NCBI GenBank assembly: GCA_002401695.1
Contig: NVTV01000023.1
Coordinates: 1-64,000, forward strand
DNA from: Alphaproteobacteria bacterium
GTDB taxonomy: Bacteria > Pseudomonadota > Alphaproteobacteria > Micavibrionales > Micavibrionaceae
DNA length: 64,000 bases
Direction: 5' to 3'
This document shows positions 36,205 to 44,829 of the stretch, piece by piece; the first letter of the stretch is position 1; each line of letters begins with the position of its first letter. The position numbers and the translations under genes are program-made. A model generated the notes under the pieces. That model had not been told where the DNA came from. It saw only the letters and a program-made list of their open reading frames with translations, and made no database searches.

Positions 36205-37686
36205 TTATTGGTAAGCATGTGGGGCAATAGCGATACAATCATTTAGAATTTTGCAGGCATCATTTGCTGTGGCTTTGGTATAGCCGTGTAACCGTCCACG
36301 GAAAATCCATCCGTTTTTTGTTTGTAGAGGCGCGACTGTGCTGCGCTCGTGGCGTAAATCTGACGGCAGTTGATTTAGGCTGGCGATAATGGCTTTATCT
36401 GTGCGTGTGCGACTTGTGAATGCGCCAATTTGAATGCTCCACGCACCATTTTGTATTTCGGGTTTTTTCGGAATACTGGCCATTTTCACGGGCTGTGCAT
36501 CGGCTGCATCAAAAATATAAGCAGGGATACGTTCGTTCATATGTGCAGAAATGGCGATTAAACCGGTTTCAATACGGTTACGTACGGCAATATCGTAATC
36601 ACCTTGGCCAATCATACGGTTAAACATAGAGTTTTCATACATAGAGCTCAACATCGCCCAACGTGAAATATTGACGCGCCCTACATGTGTTTCCGTGGAT
36701 GATGTTTGTTCGGACGAGGGTAGTGATGGTTCGATTTTCAAGGCAGCGGTTATGATAAGGCCTTCAGGTTTCTTTTGGGGAACAGGGACTGTGTTCTTGG
36801 CGATGTGTAGTGCCCCGATTTTGGCAAAGGCATTATCCAGCAATTTTTTCATTTGGGCATTACGGGATCTTCCTGTCTTTCCGCCAAACACAACACCAAT
36901 AAGGCGGCGATCATCGCGCACGGCAGAGGCCACAAGGTTAAAGCCAGATTGTCTGATATAGCCTGTTTTCAAGCCATCCATACCTGCGTATGTATCCATA
37001 AGCTTATTGTGGCTGCGATAAACTTTACCCTGATAGGTAAAGCTCTTCTTTGAGAAATAGTGATAATGTTTCTTATATTTTGTAACAAGAATGCGCCCTA
37101 ACCTTGCCATATCACGTGCAGTACTGACCTGACGCGGATCATGCAGGCCGGAGGCATTTTTAAAACGGGTCTTCGTCATGCCAAGTGCTCGTGCCTTTTT
37201 GGTCATCATAATGGCAAAGTTTTTTTCTGTCCCACCCAGTTTTTCGGCTAAGGCGACAGCGATGTCATTGGCAGATTTTGTAGATAGAGCATAAATAGCA
37301 TCTTTGACTTTGATTGTTGAGCCGGGTTTCAGCCCCAGTTTGCTCGGGATCATATTTGCTGCATGCTGTGATATACGAATACGGCTGTGCAGACGTATCG
37401 CCCCGTGATCGAGTGCATCAAAAGTCATTAGAAGTGTCATCATTTTTGTGAGTGATGCAGGGTGAAGGATTTTTTCCGAATTATCGCGATGTAGAATTAA
37501 TCCTGTATCCGCATCCATAACAAATGCAGCATACTTTTCATTGTATCCTGTACTCTGGCCTTTTGCATGGGCATGTGTCGAAATGCAGATGAGTATAATT
37601 AAGGCAAGTGTGAGTACATGAGTACGCAGTATGATGGCATAGAATATTTGTTGATGCCGATAGTTTTGCTGGTTCTTTTTCAACAT
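36205..37686 (-). CDS. D-alanyl-D-alanine carboxypeptidase with C-terminal SPOR domain
   Basis: This is a peptidase S11 (PBP5-like) enzyme that trims the terminal D-Ala from peptidoglycan stem peptides. After a signal sequence it shows SLTK (catalytic Ser), the SAN triad in STKSANDIA, and KTG in DGLKTGYI. A C-terminal SPOR domain (WSIQIGAFTSRTRTDKA) probably targets it to denuded glycan at the division site. The ATG at 37686 is preferred; one 27 codons upstream gives an atypical N-terminus. It is divergent from the phasin gene. Confidence 0.9.
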   Translation of the reverse strand: MLKKNQQNYRHQQIFYAIILRTHVLTLALIILICISTHAHAKGQSTGYNEKYAAFVMDADTGLILHRDNSEKILHPASLTKMMTLLMTFDALDHGAIRLHSRIRISQHAANMIPSKLGLKPGSTIKVKDAIYALSTKSANDIAVALAEKLGGTEKNFAIMMTKKARALGMTKTRFKNASGLHDPRQVSTARDMARLGRILVTKYKKHYHYFSKKSFTYQGKVYRSHNKLMDTYAGMDGLKTGYIRQSGFNLVASAVRDDRRLIGVVFGGKTGRSRNAQMKKLLDNAFAKIGALHIAKNTVPVPQKKPEGLIITAALKIEPSLPSSEQTSSTETHVGRVNISRWAMLSSMYENSMFNRMIGQGDYDIAVRNRIETGLIAISAHMNERIPAYIFDAADAQPVKMASIPKKPEIQNGAWSIQIGAFTSRTRTDKAIIASLNQLPSDLRHERSTVAPLQTKNGWIFRGRLHGYTKATANDACKILNDCIAIAPHAYQ

Positions 37687-37806
37687 TAAAAAAATCCGAT
37701 AGCTTAAATTTGGATGAACAAAAGCGCGAAAATTCCGCACTTCATATACGAAGGCATCATACTCCATTTGAAAGATTTTGTCTAATTAATGTAATATATA
37801 CTACGT

Positions 37807-37825
37807 TTTTGTGCATCGCACAAAA
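37807..37825. promoter_or_regulatory. perfect dyad operator upstream of the phasin gene
   Basis: TTTTGTGC-ATC-GCACAAAA is a perfect 8-3-8 palindrome. A second, imperfect copy (TTGTGC-GAT-GCAAAA) lies at 37870-37884. Both sit between the divergent carboxypeptidase and phasin genes, about 70-145 bases before the phasin start. TGC/GCA dyads are typical binding sites of PhaR, the phasin repressor, so that protein is the likely ligand. Confidence 0.5.
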
Positions 37826-37953
37826 CTACTTGACGTTGTTCCTGAAAAGGCGTAGATGTATATTCTATATTGTGCGATGCAAAAACATTTGGTACGTTTG
37901 GCCTTGAGTTTTTCTAATGTGCATTCGCGGTTATAAAATTTATGGAGATAATT

Positions 37954-38331
37954 ATGAGCAAATCAACAACACAGTTTGATAAAATTATGAAGGATTCACA
38001 AAGCTTTGGAACGCAATATTCTGATGCTTACACGAAGTCAGGTGAGATATTCAAGAAGGGCATGGAAGACATGGTCTCTACAATGGTCTCTTTGACGAAA
38101 GATTCTGCGGCAAAACGGTCTGAGTTTGTAAAGCAAGTGATGAGCAGTAAAACGCCGAATGAATTTGCTGAAATGCAGAGTAAGATTGCCAAAGAGAGCT
38201 TTGATGACTTCATGAAGGGCGCAAATAAAATTTCTGAAATAGGCGTTAAAATCTTGACAGAAAGCTCTGAGCCGGTGAGCAAGGAAGTTCAAAAATCCAT
38301 GCAAAAAGCCAAAAAATCTATGGCTGCCTAG
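37954..38331 (+). CDS. phasin family protein
   Basis: This 125-residue, Lys/Ser/Met-rich, all-helical protein matches the phasins that coat polyhydroxyalkanoate granules. The ATG at 37954 has GGAG six bases upstream and is preferred to one four codons earlier. Strong terminator downstream and dyad operators upstream make it a single-gene unit. No PHA synthase is in the window. Confidence 0.87.
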   Translation: MSKSTTQFDKIMKDSQSFGTQYSDAYTKSGEIFKKGMEDMVSTMVSLTKDSAAKRSEFVKQVMSSKTPNEFAEMQSKIAKESFDDFMKGANKISEIGVKILTESSEPVSKEVQKSMQKAKKSMAA

Positions 38332-38355
38332 TAATAGAATAATAAATAAGAATGA

Positions 38356-38387
38356 AAAAAGCCTCTGCATTGTGACAGGGGCTTTTT
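38356..38387 (+). terminator. rho-independent terminator of the phasin gene
   Basis: A 12-base-pair stem, AAAAAGCCTCTG with CAGGGGCTTTTT, closes an eight-base loop and ends in five T residues. It starts 25 bases after the phasin stop codon. Because the stem is flanked by A and T runs, it could also work for the convergent ligase gene. Confidence 0.85.
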
Positions 38388-38414
38388 GCTGTACGTGACT
38401 TATGCTGTGTGGTC

Positions 38415-39320
38415 TCAGGCGGCGTTCTTTAGGCCTTCTTTGTATTTATCGACGGCAAACCCGACAATAATGTCTGCCGCATCAATGCCGGCATCTTCCA
38501 TGTATTTTCTGGCAAAGTTGAGTGATGCATTGATCTCAATAATCAAAGGCCCTTGGTTTGAGCGTATAAGGTCAACACCCGCAACATTGATTTTAAGCGC
38601 ACGCGCCGCTTTAATGCAGATTTCTTCTTCTTCTTCGGTCAACTTTATTACTGTTGCGATGCCACCTTGCGAAACATTTGCTCTGAAATCATTATCTTCT
38701 GATTCACGTTGGATCGCGGCCATGACGCGCCCTCCACAAACAAAAGCTCTAATGTCTTTTCCTGAAGATTCTTCTATAAATTTCTGAGCAATAAGAGGTG
38801 TTGAAAGTTGTTTGAATGTTTTTAGAAGATTAACCGCATGTTTCATATCATCGGCAAGGAAAACACCAACGCCTTCTGTGCCTTCAACCAGTTTAATAAT
38901 AAGAGGAACACCGCCAACCGTCTTGATAATGTTGTGGAAATCTTCTTTTGAATAGGCAAACCCTGTTGATGGAAAAGGAATATTTTCTTTCAGCAAGCGC
39001 TGTGCGCAAAGTAACTTGTCACGCGCAATACTGATTGCTCGCGCAGTTTCTGATGTGAAAATATGCATTGCTTCGAATTGTCTTAATACTGTTAAGGCAT
39101 ATTCTGGATGCGGCTTATCAACGCGTGGAATGATAATGTCGAATTCTTTACCGATTGGCTGTCCTTCATAATATATTTCCGGAGAATTTTGGCAAATGCT
39201 TAGGCTACATTTTGTGTGGTAGAGTAGCGTTGCCTGATGGCCTCGTTTCTCTGCGGCTTCTACTAAAAGGCGGTTTTCTTCTACATCCTGTGTTGTCAGG
39301 ATTCCAATTTTCAACGGCAT
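38415..39320 (-). CDS. rimK: RimK-like ATP-grasp ligase
   Basis: The 301-residue protein has the three parts of an ATP-grasp enzyme: an N-terminal alpha/beta domain (LKIGILTTQDVEEN), an ATP-binding middle with KLVEGTEGVGVFL near 140, and C-terminal metal ligands in DLIRSNQGPLIIEINAS near 260-275. It belongs to the RimK/glutamate ligase group, which adds Glu to ribosomal protein S6 or makes small peptides. The inner ATG at 39320 is chosen for its GGAG ribosome site and for the family length; 31 upstream codons are untypical. Confidence 0.85.
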   Translation of the reverse strand: MPLKIGILTTQDVEENRLLVEAAEKRGHQATLLYHTKCSLSICQNSPEIYYEGQPIGKEFDIIIPRVDKPHPEYALTVLRQFEAMHIFTSETARAISIARDKLLCAQRLLKENIPFPSTGFAYSKEDFHNIIKTVGGVPLIIKLVEGTEGVGVFLADDMKHAVNLLKTFKQLSTPLIAQKFIEESSGKDIRAFVCGGRVMAAIQRESEDNDFRANVSQGGIATVIKLTEEEEEICIKAARALKINVAGVDLIRSNQGPLIIEINASLNFARKYMEDAGIDAADIIVGFAVDKYKEGLKNAA

Positions 39321-39566
39321 TCTTGTTCTCCATTTTTTTATGCAACGAGTCTCTCGGTCTTGCTTTTCGGCAGGATCGACATTTTTACGCGCTTTATTTA
39401 AAATATGCCGCACTATACGTATTTTTTATGTATGATGCAAACGGTGTTAACGATTTTTAAATATATTAGGCTATATTATCTATCAAATACTGCGTTTTTT
39501 ATAACCTTTCATTCCTTGTATCGCCATCCGGCGGGCTAAATTTTTAGAAGAAAATGGTGTTTTATT

Positions 39567-40406
39567 ATGTGTCGATGGATTGCGTATAGTGGCCAACCTA
39601 TCTTTATTGAGCAACTTATTACCCTGCCGGAGCATTCTCTGGTCGAGCAGAGTCTGCATACGGAAATGAATTTCCGTACTGACGGAAGTTTGATGAGTAC
39701 AAATGGCGATGGTTTTGGCATCGGATGGTATGCAGAACGTCCGGAACCGGGATTGTACAAAGATGACAGACCCGCGTGGAGTAATAATAACTTGCATGCA
39801 TTATGTCGACAAATCCGTGCGCGGATTTTCTTTGCGCATGTTCGTGCAACAACAACAGGCGCTGTACAGCGTGCGAACTGCCATCCATTCAAATATAAGA
39901 ATTGGTTGTTCCAGCATAATGGTGATGTGACTGATTTCACGAAAATCCGTCGTGATTTACAGATGGATATTTCACCGGAATTTCATAGAGAGCTGAAAGG
40001 CACAACAGATAGCGAGACTTTCTTTCTGCTGGCTCTGACCTATGGATTACAGGAAAACCCGAAGAAGGGACTGCAAAAAATGGTTGAGCGTGTGAAGAAG
40101 GCATTGGTCGATAATGGTATCGACGGGCATTTGAACCTGTCTTGTGCCTTGAGTAACGGGCAGACAGTCTACACATTGCGTTATGCGCATAATGCGAAGA
40201 GTAAAACACAATTCTATTCTTCTAAATCAGGTTGGGTTCACGATACTAGTCCGGATGTTAGCGGTGCAGCATATTTTGCAGAGGATAATATCGTCGTGGT
40301 TTCGGAGCCATTGGATCGTTACGATAATAAATGGAATGAAATTCCTGATAATTCCTTTGCAACGATTTTTCAAAGTGAAGTGACAATAGAAAAATTTATG
40401 GATTAG
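39567..40406 (+). CDS. class II glutamine amidotransferase (YafJ/EgtC-like)
   Basis: The N-terminal Cys 2 (after Met removal) is the nucleophile of a class II Ntn-type amidotransferase. The 279 residues show GDGFGIGWY (about 49-57), HVRATTTGAVQRANCHPF (about 91-108), QHNGDVTDF and TDSETFFLLAL. The family is close to YafJ and EgtC, the latter a gamma-glutamyl hydrolase. The substrate is unclear. It is divergent from the RimK-like ligase and upstream of the methionine-salvage operon, with 48 bases between. Confidence 0.9.
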   Translation: MCRWIAYSGQPIFIEQLITLPEHSLVEQSLHTEMNFRTDGSLMSTNGDGFGIGWYAERPEPGLYKDDRPAWSNNNLHALCRQIRARIFFAHVRATTTGAVQRANCHPFKYKNWLFQHNGDVTDFTKIRRDLQMDISPEFHRELKGTTDSETFFLLALTYGLQENPKKGLQKMVERVKKALVDNGIDGHLNLSCALSNGQTVYTLRYAHNAKSKTQFYSSKSGWVHDTSPDVSGAAYFAEDNIVVVSEPLDRYDNKWNEIPDNSFATIFQSEVTIEKFMD

Positions 40407-40454
40407 GACGCGATTAGATTTGCGTATTGCCTGACCTGTGGGTATAAAAACCCT

Positions 40455-41078
40455 ATGACATTATCCTATGAAAATGCAGTAAGCGATATCATCAAGGCGG
40501 GGAATCGTCTTGATCGGATGCAGCTTGCCCCCGCAACAAGCGGTAATTATTCCATGCGCACCGGCGATAATGAAATGGCCATTACTGTATCGGGCGCACA
40601 TAAAGGACAATTACAGGCAGATCAAATTATGCGCGCTGATCTTGAGGGGCAGCCTTTGGAGGATAAGAAACCTTCCGCAGAGACTCTGCTGCATTCTGTA
40701 TTATATCAGCTATATCCTGAGGTGAATGCTGTGCTGCATACGCATTCTATTGCATGCAGTGTATTGACGCGTTTAATGTCGCAAGATAAATTCATGGTCT
40801 TGGAAGGCTATGAAATGCTGAAGGCGTACGCGGGCGTTGAAACACATGAAATGTCCGTAAGGCTGCCTATATTTGAAAATACTCAAGATATGAGCGCGTT
40901 GAGCGAGGCAGTCGTAGAGGTTCTAAAAGCCTTCCCTAAAGCACCAGCTTATTTGATACGCGGGCATGGTATATATGGATGGGGTCGCGATATGGCAGAA
41001 GCAGAGCGCGTAATTGAAGCAACAGAAATGTTGCTGTCTTGTGAAATGCATATGAAGCAAATAGGAAGCACGAAATGA
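40455..41078 (+). CDS. mtnB: methylthioribulose-1-phosphate dehydratase
   Basis: MtnB dehydrates methylthioribulose-1-phosphate in the methionine-salvage pathway. It is a class II aldolase-like zinc enzyme; the metal ligands lie in the HTHS motif (near 94-97) and in the later IRGHGIYGWG segment. The 207-residue length fits. It starts the mtnB-mtnD-mtnC-mtnA operon, in which each gene overlaps the next by one to four bases. Confidence 0.95.
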   Translation: MTLSYENAVSDIIKAGNRLDRMQLAPATSGNYSMRTGDNEMAITVSGAHKGQLQADQIMRADLEGQPLEDKKPSAETLLHSVLYQLYPEVNAVLHTHSIACSVLTRLMSQDKFMVLEGYEMLKAYAGVETHEMSVRLPIFENTQDMSALSEAVVEVLKAFPKAPAYLIRGHGIYGWGRDMAEAERVIEATEMLLSCEMHMKQIGSTK

Positions 41079-41635
41079 GCCGTTTAACAATTTACCCTGA
41101 TCAACATCCCGAAGATGTTACACTGGAAACGACTGATGGCGCGGTTATTACAAAAGAGCTGAATGACATTGGTGTGCGTTTCGAACGATGGAAAACACAA
41201 TCACCCTTGGCTGCAGATGCCGATAATGATGCGGTAATGGATGCTTATGCCGATGATATACAGCGTCTTAAAGACGAAAGTGGATATCAATCCGTTGATG
41301 TTATTCGCTTGACCGCCGATCATCCGCAAAAAACCGAGCTACGCGAGAAATTCTTAAGTGAACATACACACAGTGAAGATGAGGTGCGTTTCTTTGTTGA
41401 GGGGGCAGGCATCTTTTACTTACGCGTTGAAGGGCGTGTTTATATGACATTGTGTGAACGCGGCGATTTGATTAGCGTACCAACGGATACACGCCATTGG
41501 TTTGATATGGGGGCGGAACCGAATTTAACCTGTATCCGTCTTTTTACATCAAAGGATGGTTGGGTTGCTGATTATACGGGTGATGGTATCGCCGATAAAT
41601 TTCCTAAATTCGAACAGAAAGCGAGCGCAGCATGA
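41075..41635 (+). CDS. mtnD: acireductone dioxygenase
   Basis: MtnD oxidises acireductone to formate and the 2-oxo acid precursor of methionine when Fe is bound. The 186-residue cupin shows the metal motif HTHSEDEVRFFVEG (near 90-103), which contains two His and a Glu, and the second motif DTRHWFDMG. It begins inside the mtnB stop (ATGA) and is followed in the same way by mtnC. Confidence 0.95.
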   Translation: MSRLTIYPDQHPEDVTLETTDGAVITKELNDIGVRFERWKTQSPLAADADNDAVMDAYADDIQRLKDESGYQSVDVIRLTADHPQKTELREKFLSEHTHSEDEVRFFVEGAGIFYLRVEGRVYMTLCERGDLISVPTDTRHWFDMGAEPNLTCIRLFTSKDGWVADYTGDGIADKFPKFEQKASAA

Positions 41636-42327
41636 ATCAAGAGATCAAAGCCATTGTGACGGATATTGAGGGGACAACAAGTTCCCTGTCTTTTGTGAAG
41701 GATACCTTGTTTCCTTACGCTTATAAAAATATGCCTGATTTTGTGTTGGATAATGAAGATGAAATTGCCGCGTTAATCAATGATGTGCGTGAAGTTGAAA
41801 GAAACCCTGACCTCAGTATAGAGGAAGTTATTGAGGTTTTGTTGCGCTATATTGATGAAGATCAAAAAATTACGCCGCTTAAAACGTTGCAAGGTATGAT
41901 CTGGGAAGAGGGTTATAAAGCCGGTGAATTGGTAGGGCATATTTATGATGATGCGCTTGTTGGGCTAAAGCGTTGGAAAGATCAAGGGATTGACTTATAT
42001 ATCTATTCTTCCGGTTCTGTGCCGGCGCAAAAGATGTTGTTTGGACATACGAATGTTGGTGATATTAATGCGCTGTTCTCCGGTTACTTCGACACGACGA
42101 CGGGCGGAAAAAAGGATCTTGAATCCTATATAAAAATTGCTGCGGAAATTGGACTTCCTGCACAAGAAATTCTATTTTTGTCTGATTGTGTCGAGGAAAT
42201 TGCCTCTGCTGCTGCGGCAGGCATGAATGTTGTTATTCTGGATCGTGATGGAACATCGATTGATGCGCTTGGGCATAATATCGTGCAGGATTTTGATGAC
42301 ATTCTAAAAGAAATGGCGGATGCATAA
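41632..42327 (+). CDS. mtnC: enolase-phosphatase E1
   Basis: MtnC is a HAD-superfamily enzyme that both enolises and dephosphorylates 2,3-diketo-5-methylthiopentyl-1-phosphate. The 231-residue protein begins with the HAD motif IVTDIEGTTSSLSFV (near 8-22). The motifs YIYSSGSVPAQKML and FLSDCVEEIASA follow. It lies between mtnD and mtnA with overlapping ends. Confidence 0.95.
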   Translation: MNQEIKAIVTDIEGTTSSLSFVKDTLFPYAYKNMPDFVLDNEDEIAALINDVREVERNPDLSIEEVIEVLLRYIDEDQKITPLKTLQGMIWEEGYKAGELVGHIYDDALVGLKRWKDQGIDLYIYSSGSVPAQKMLFGHTNVGDINALFSGYFDTTTGGKKDLESYIKIAAEIGLPAQEILFLSDCVEEIASAAAAGMNVVILDRDGTSIDALGHNIVQDFDDILKEMADA

Positions 42328-43442
42328 TGAAAATAGGGGGCGTACATTACCGATCAATCGCGTTGAATGATGATGGCTGGTCCGTGCGGATTTTCGATCA
42401 ACGGGAATTACCTTGGAATTTGGTGCATGTGAAACTTGTCGATCTGGAGATGGCGACAAATGCGATATCCGAAATGTGGACACGCGGCGCGCCGATGATT
42501 TCGGCAACTGCGGCCTATGGTATGTGCTTGGCGTTACGCGCCGATGCCTCGGATGAAAATCTGGAGCATGCTTATAAAACACTGCATGCAACCCGTCCGA
42601 CAGCGATCAATTTGCGTTGGGCTTTGGACGAGATGCGAGAGGCTGTTAAAGACCATCAAGGGGAAGATCGTATTGCGGCGGCCTATAAACGCGCTGGCGA
42701 AATTTGTGATGAAGACGTAGAGATTAATCGCAACATTGGCCTCAGTGGTTTACCTTTGCTGCGGAAGATGTCACAGGATAAAGGCGGTAAAACACTTAAT
42801 ATCTTAACCCATTGTAACGCCGGATGGCTGGCAACGGTTGATTACGGTACAATCAGCTCTCCTATTTATATGGCGCATGATGAAGGCATTGATATTCATG
42901 TTTGGGTAGATGAAACCCGCCCACGTAACCAAGGCGCATTATTGACCGCTTATGAACTGCAACAGCATGGCGTGCCACACACAGTGATTGCCGATAATGC
43001 AGGTGGGCATTTGATGCAGCAAGGCGAAGTGGATATTTGCCTCGTCGGAACGGATCGTGTGACTCGTAACGGCGATGTCTGTAATAAAATCGGAACATAC
43101 CTGAAGGCTTTGGCCGCAAAAGATAATAATGTGCCGTTTTATATCGCTCTGCCTTATCCAACCATTGATTATTCGATGGAAAGCGGAGACCTGATTCCCA
43201 TTGAGGGGCGCAGCGCACGTGAGGTAACACATATGACAGGGCTGGCAGAACAAAGCGGCAAAGTCGAAGAGTTCAAAATAACGCTCTCTGATGCCTCTAA
43301 TCCGGCGTTTGATATCACCCCTGCACGCCTTGTAACGGGTTATATTACCGAGCGTGGAATACTTGAAAAAGTATGTAACGGTACAAGTAATGATCCTGTT
43401 TTTATGGATCTACCCTTGGAAAAGGGCGCGGCGGAGTCCTAA
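42327..43442 (+). CDS. mtnA: methylthioribose-1-phosphate isomerase
   Basis: MtnA isomerises methylthioribose-1-phosphate to methylthioribulose-1-phosphate. The 371-residue protein has the catalytic Cys in ILTHCNAGWLAT (near 157) and Asp in VGTDRVTRNGDVCNKIGTY (near 238). RGAPMI near 54 is also typical. It closes the mtn operon. The kinase mtnK and the nucleosidase or phosphorylase that would feed it are not in the window. Confidence 0.95.
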   Translation: MKIGGVHYRSIALNDDGWSVRIFDQRELPWNLVHVKLVDLEMATNAISEMWTRGAPMISATAAYGMCLALRADASDENLEHAYKTLHATRPTAINLRWALDEMREAVKDHQGEDRIAAAYKRAGEICDEDVEINRNIGLSGLPLLRKMSQDKGGKTLNILTHCNAGWLATVDYGTISSPIYMAHDEGIDIHVWVDETRPRNQGALLTAYELQQHGVPHTVIADNAGGHLMQQGEVDICLVGTDRVTRNGDVCNKIGTYLKALAAKDNNVPFYIALPYPTIDYSMESGDLIPIEGRSAREVTHMTGLAEQSGKVEEFKITLSDASNPAFDITPARLVTGYITERGILEKVCNGTSNDPVFMDLPLEKGAAES

Positions 43443-43475
43443 TTTATTTGTGTTTACCTATGTTTTCTGTGTAGA

Positions 43476-44228
43476 ATGGTAGCAAGCAACAATATTGGGC
43501 AGATAATGATCGCGTTAAATCAAAATTTTAACACCAGAGCAGATAGCGTAGAGGCGAATAATGTCCTTTATGAACAAATGCTTGCGGATGCAAACCCTAG
43601 TACGCTTGCTGAATATGATGATTTCTTTCGTCGTAATGGTAATGATTCCAATGAAGGTGCTTTGGGCGTTGTGGCTGGTTCTATGGATGCCGGAAAAGCG
43701 GATGTTAAGTTGTCCGGTCTTGGAAAGTTAATTGATAAGAGCATGGAAGGTCGCGAGGCGGCTGATGTTGACAAGAGCTCTAATGTTAGTCAAGGCGCGC
43801 GTATCGTTGAAGATAACCTGCTGGATGAACAAATTGCAGGAAACCTAAGTTATGATACGCCTGAAATGGCGGCGATCGGTCATACGGCAGAAGATCTAGA
43901 GGTTGGTCTTGCTACGGTGTATGAGCAGCTTTTATCTGCGGGTGTTCCTGAAACTGATTTGAATCATGCTATGGCTGCCGGTGGTGTGGATGATCTACGC
44001 GCAACGGTAGAGATGTTTTTTGATCTGGCAGAAGATAATAATATTCCTATGACGGGTTATATTCAAGACCTTGATCAAGGGTTTATGAATTTACAAATCG
44101 AGAATGATGAGCAGAATGTTGCGCCTGTCGTTGGTATGGAAAAAGAAGCGCCGGTTATGGCTATGGAACTTGAAGATTTTGTTCCTCCCGTTCCCTCTGA
44201 TGAACCAACGCCGATGCGTTTGGGATAA
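43476..44228 (+). CDS. acidic hypothetical protein, 250 aa
   Basis: I do not recognise this protein. It is strongly acidic (many Asp and Glu), lacks a signal peptide, and is rich in Ala, Met and Val, ending in a Pro-rich tail. The composition is similar in kind to the 282-residue protein at 109-957, but no sequence repeat links them. An in-frame ATG at 43506 is an alternative start. It lies 33 bases after mtnA on the same strand. Confidence 0.65.
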   Translation: MVASNNIGQIMIALNQNFNTRADSVEANNVLYEQMLADANPSTLAEYDDFFRRNGNDSNEGALGVVAGSMDAGKADVKLSGLGKLIDKSMEGREAADVDKSSNVSQGARIVEDNLLDEQIAGNLSYDTPEMAAIGHTAEDLEVGLATVYEQLLSAGVPETDLNHAMAAGGVDDLRATVEMFFDLAEDNNIPMTGYIQDLDQGFMNLQIENDEQNVAPVVGMEKEAPVMAMELEDFVPPVPSDEPTPMRLG

Positions 44229-44346
44229 TCCTCTGTAACCTTTTATTTCATTAATTATTTTTTGTAGTTTGGGCAGGCTTTATTTTGCTCGAAAGTTGGC
44301 CTAGAGGTGGTCAAATCAAGTATGTTTATTTTTTTATAAAAAAGGC

Positions 44347-44376
44347 TTGATTTCTTATAGCGGAAAAGACTATAAC
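44347..44376 (+). promoter_or_regulatory. sigma-70-type promoter of tRNA-Glu
   Basis: TTGATT at 44347-44352 and TATAAC at 44371-44376 are 18 bases apart, and transcription would start about 25 bases before the tRNA. An AT-rich stretch with inverted A/T arms lies just upstream and could act as an UP element. Confidence 0.55.
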
Positions 44377-44410
44377 TCCTCACGCCTTATGCGACACCAC
44401 GCTATTTTAT

Positions 44411-44486
44411 GTCCCGTTCGTCTAGAGGCCTAGGACACTGCCCTTTCACGGCGGCAACACGGGTTCGAATCCCGTACGGGATACCA
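44411..44486 (+). tRNA. tRNA-Glu (anticodon TTC)
   Basis: The 76 bases fold into a full cloverleaf. The acceptor stem is GTCCCGT/ACGGGAT, the anticodon stem is CTGCC/GGCGG around a loop with TTC at 44445-44447, and the T arm is ACGGG-TTCGAAT-CCCGT. The discriminator base is A and CCA is encoded. The integrase gene begins 178 bases downstream, so this tRNA is the probable integration target. Confidence 0.97.
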
Positions 44487-44611
44487 TTTTCTTTTTTCAC
44501 TGACATTCGTCTGTGCACGATGATAACCGCGCAAGCTGCGGCTTTGCAAGGTGTTTGTTTCTCATCTTCGTGCGGTATTGTTCGTAAGTAACCGCTTGCG
44601 ACCGCGGAAAC

Positions 44612-44829
44612 TGGGGGCAGGATTTACTTGCCGTGCCCCCACAGTGAAAAAAGATGCCCCCAAATGAAGCTAAATAACATTATCTGTAACAATGCCAAGC
44701 CTAAGGAAAAGTCTTATAAACTCTTCGATGGTCAGGGTTTGTATATTGAAATAATGCCAACTGGGGGCAAGCTGTGGCGTTTAAAGTATAGATATGGGGG
44801 CAAGGAGAAGCGAATTTCGCTGGGGGCAT
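44612..44829. repeat. six TGGGGGCA octamers at the left end of the element
   Basis: Copies lie at 44612-44619 (+), 44634-44641 (-), 44655-44662 (-), 44762-44769 (+), 44795-44802 (+) and 44822-44829 (+). The first three surround the integrase start; the last three lie within its first 60 codons. Two more copies occur near the right end. The spacing and both-end location suggest arm-type integrase binding sites. Confidence 0.5.

Noticed and set aside
44409..44591. A 60-codon ORF running through tRNA-Glu
   Set aside because: It reads across the tRNA gene and has no ribosome site, so it is a chance frame.
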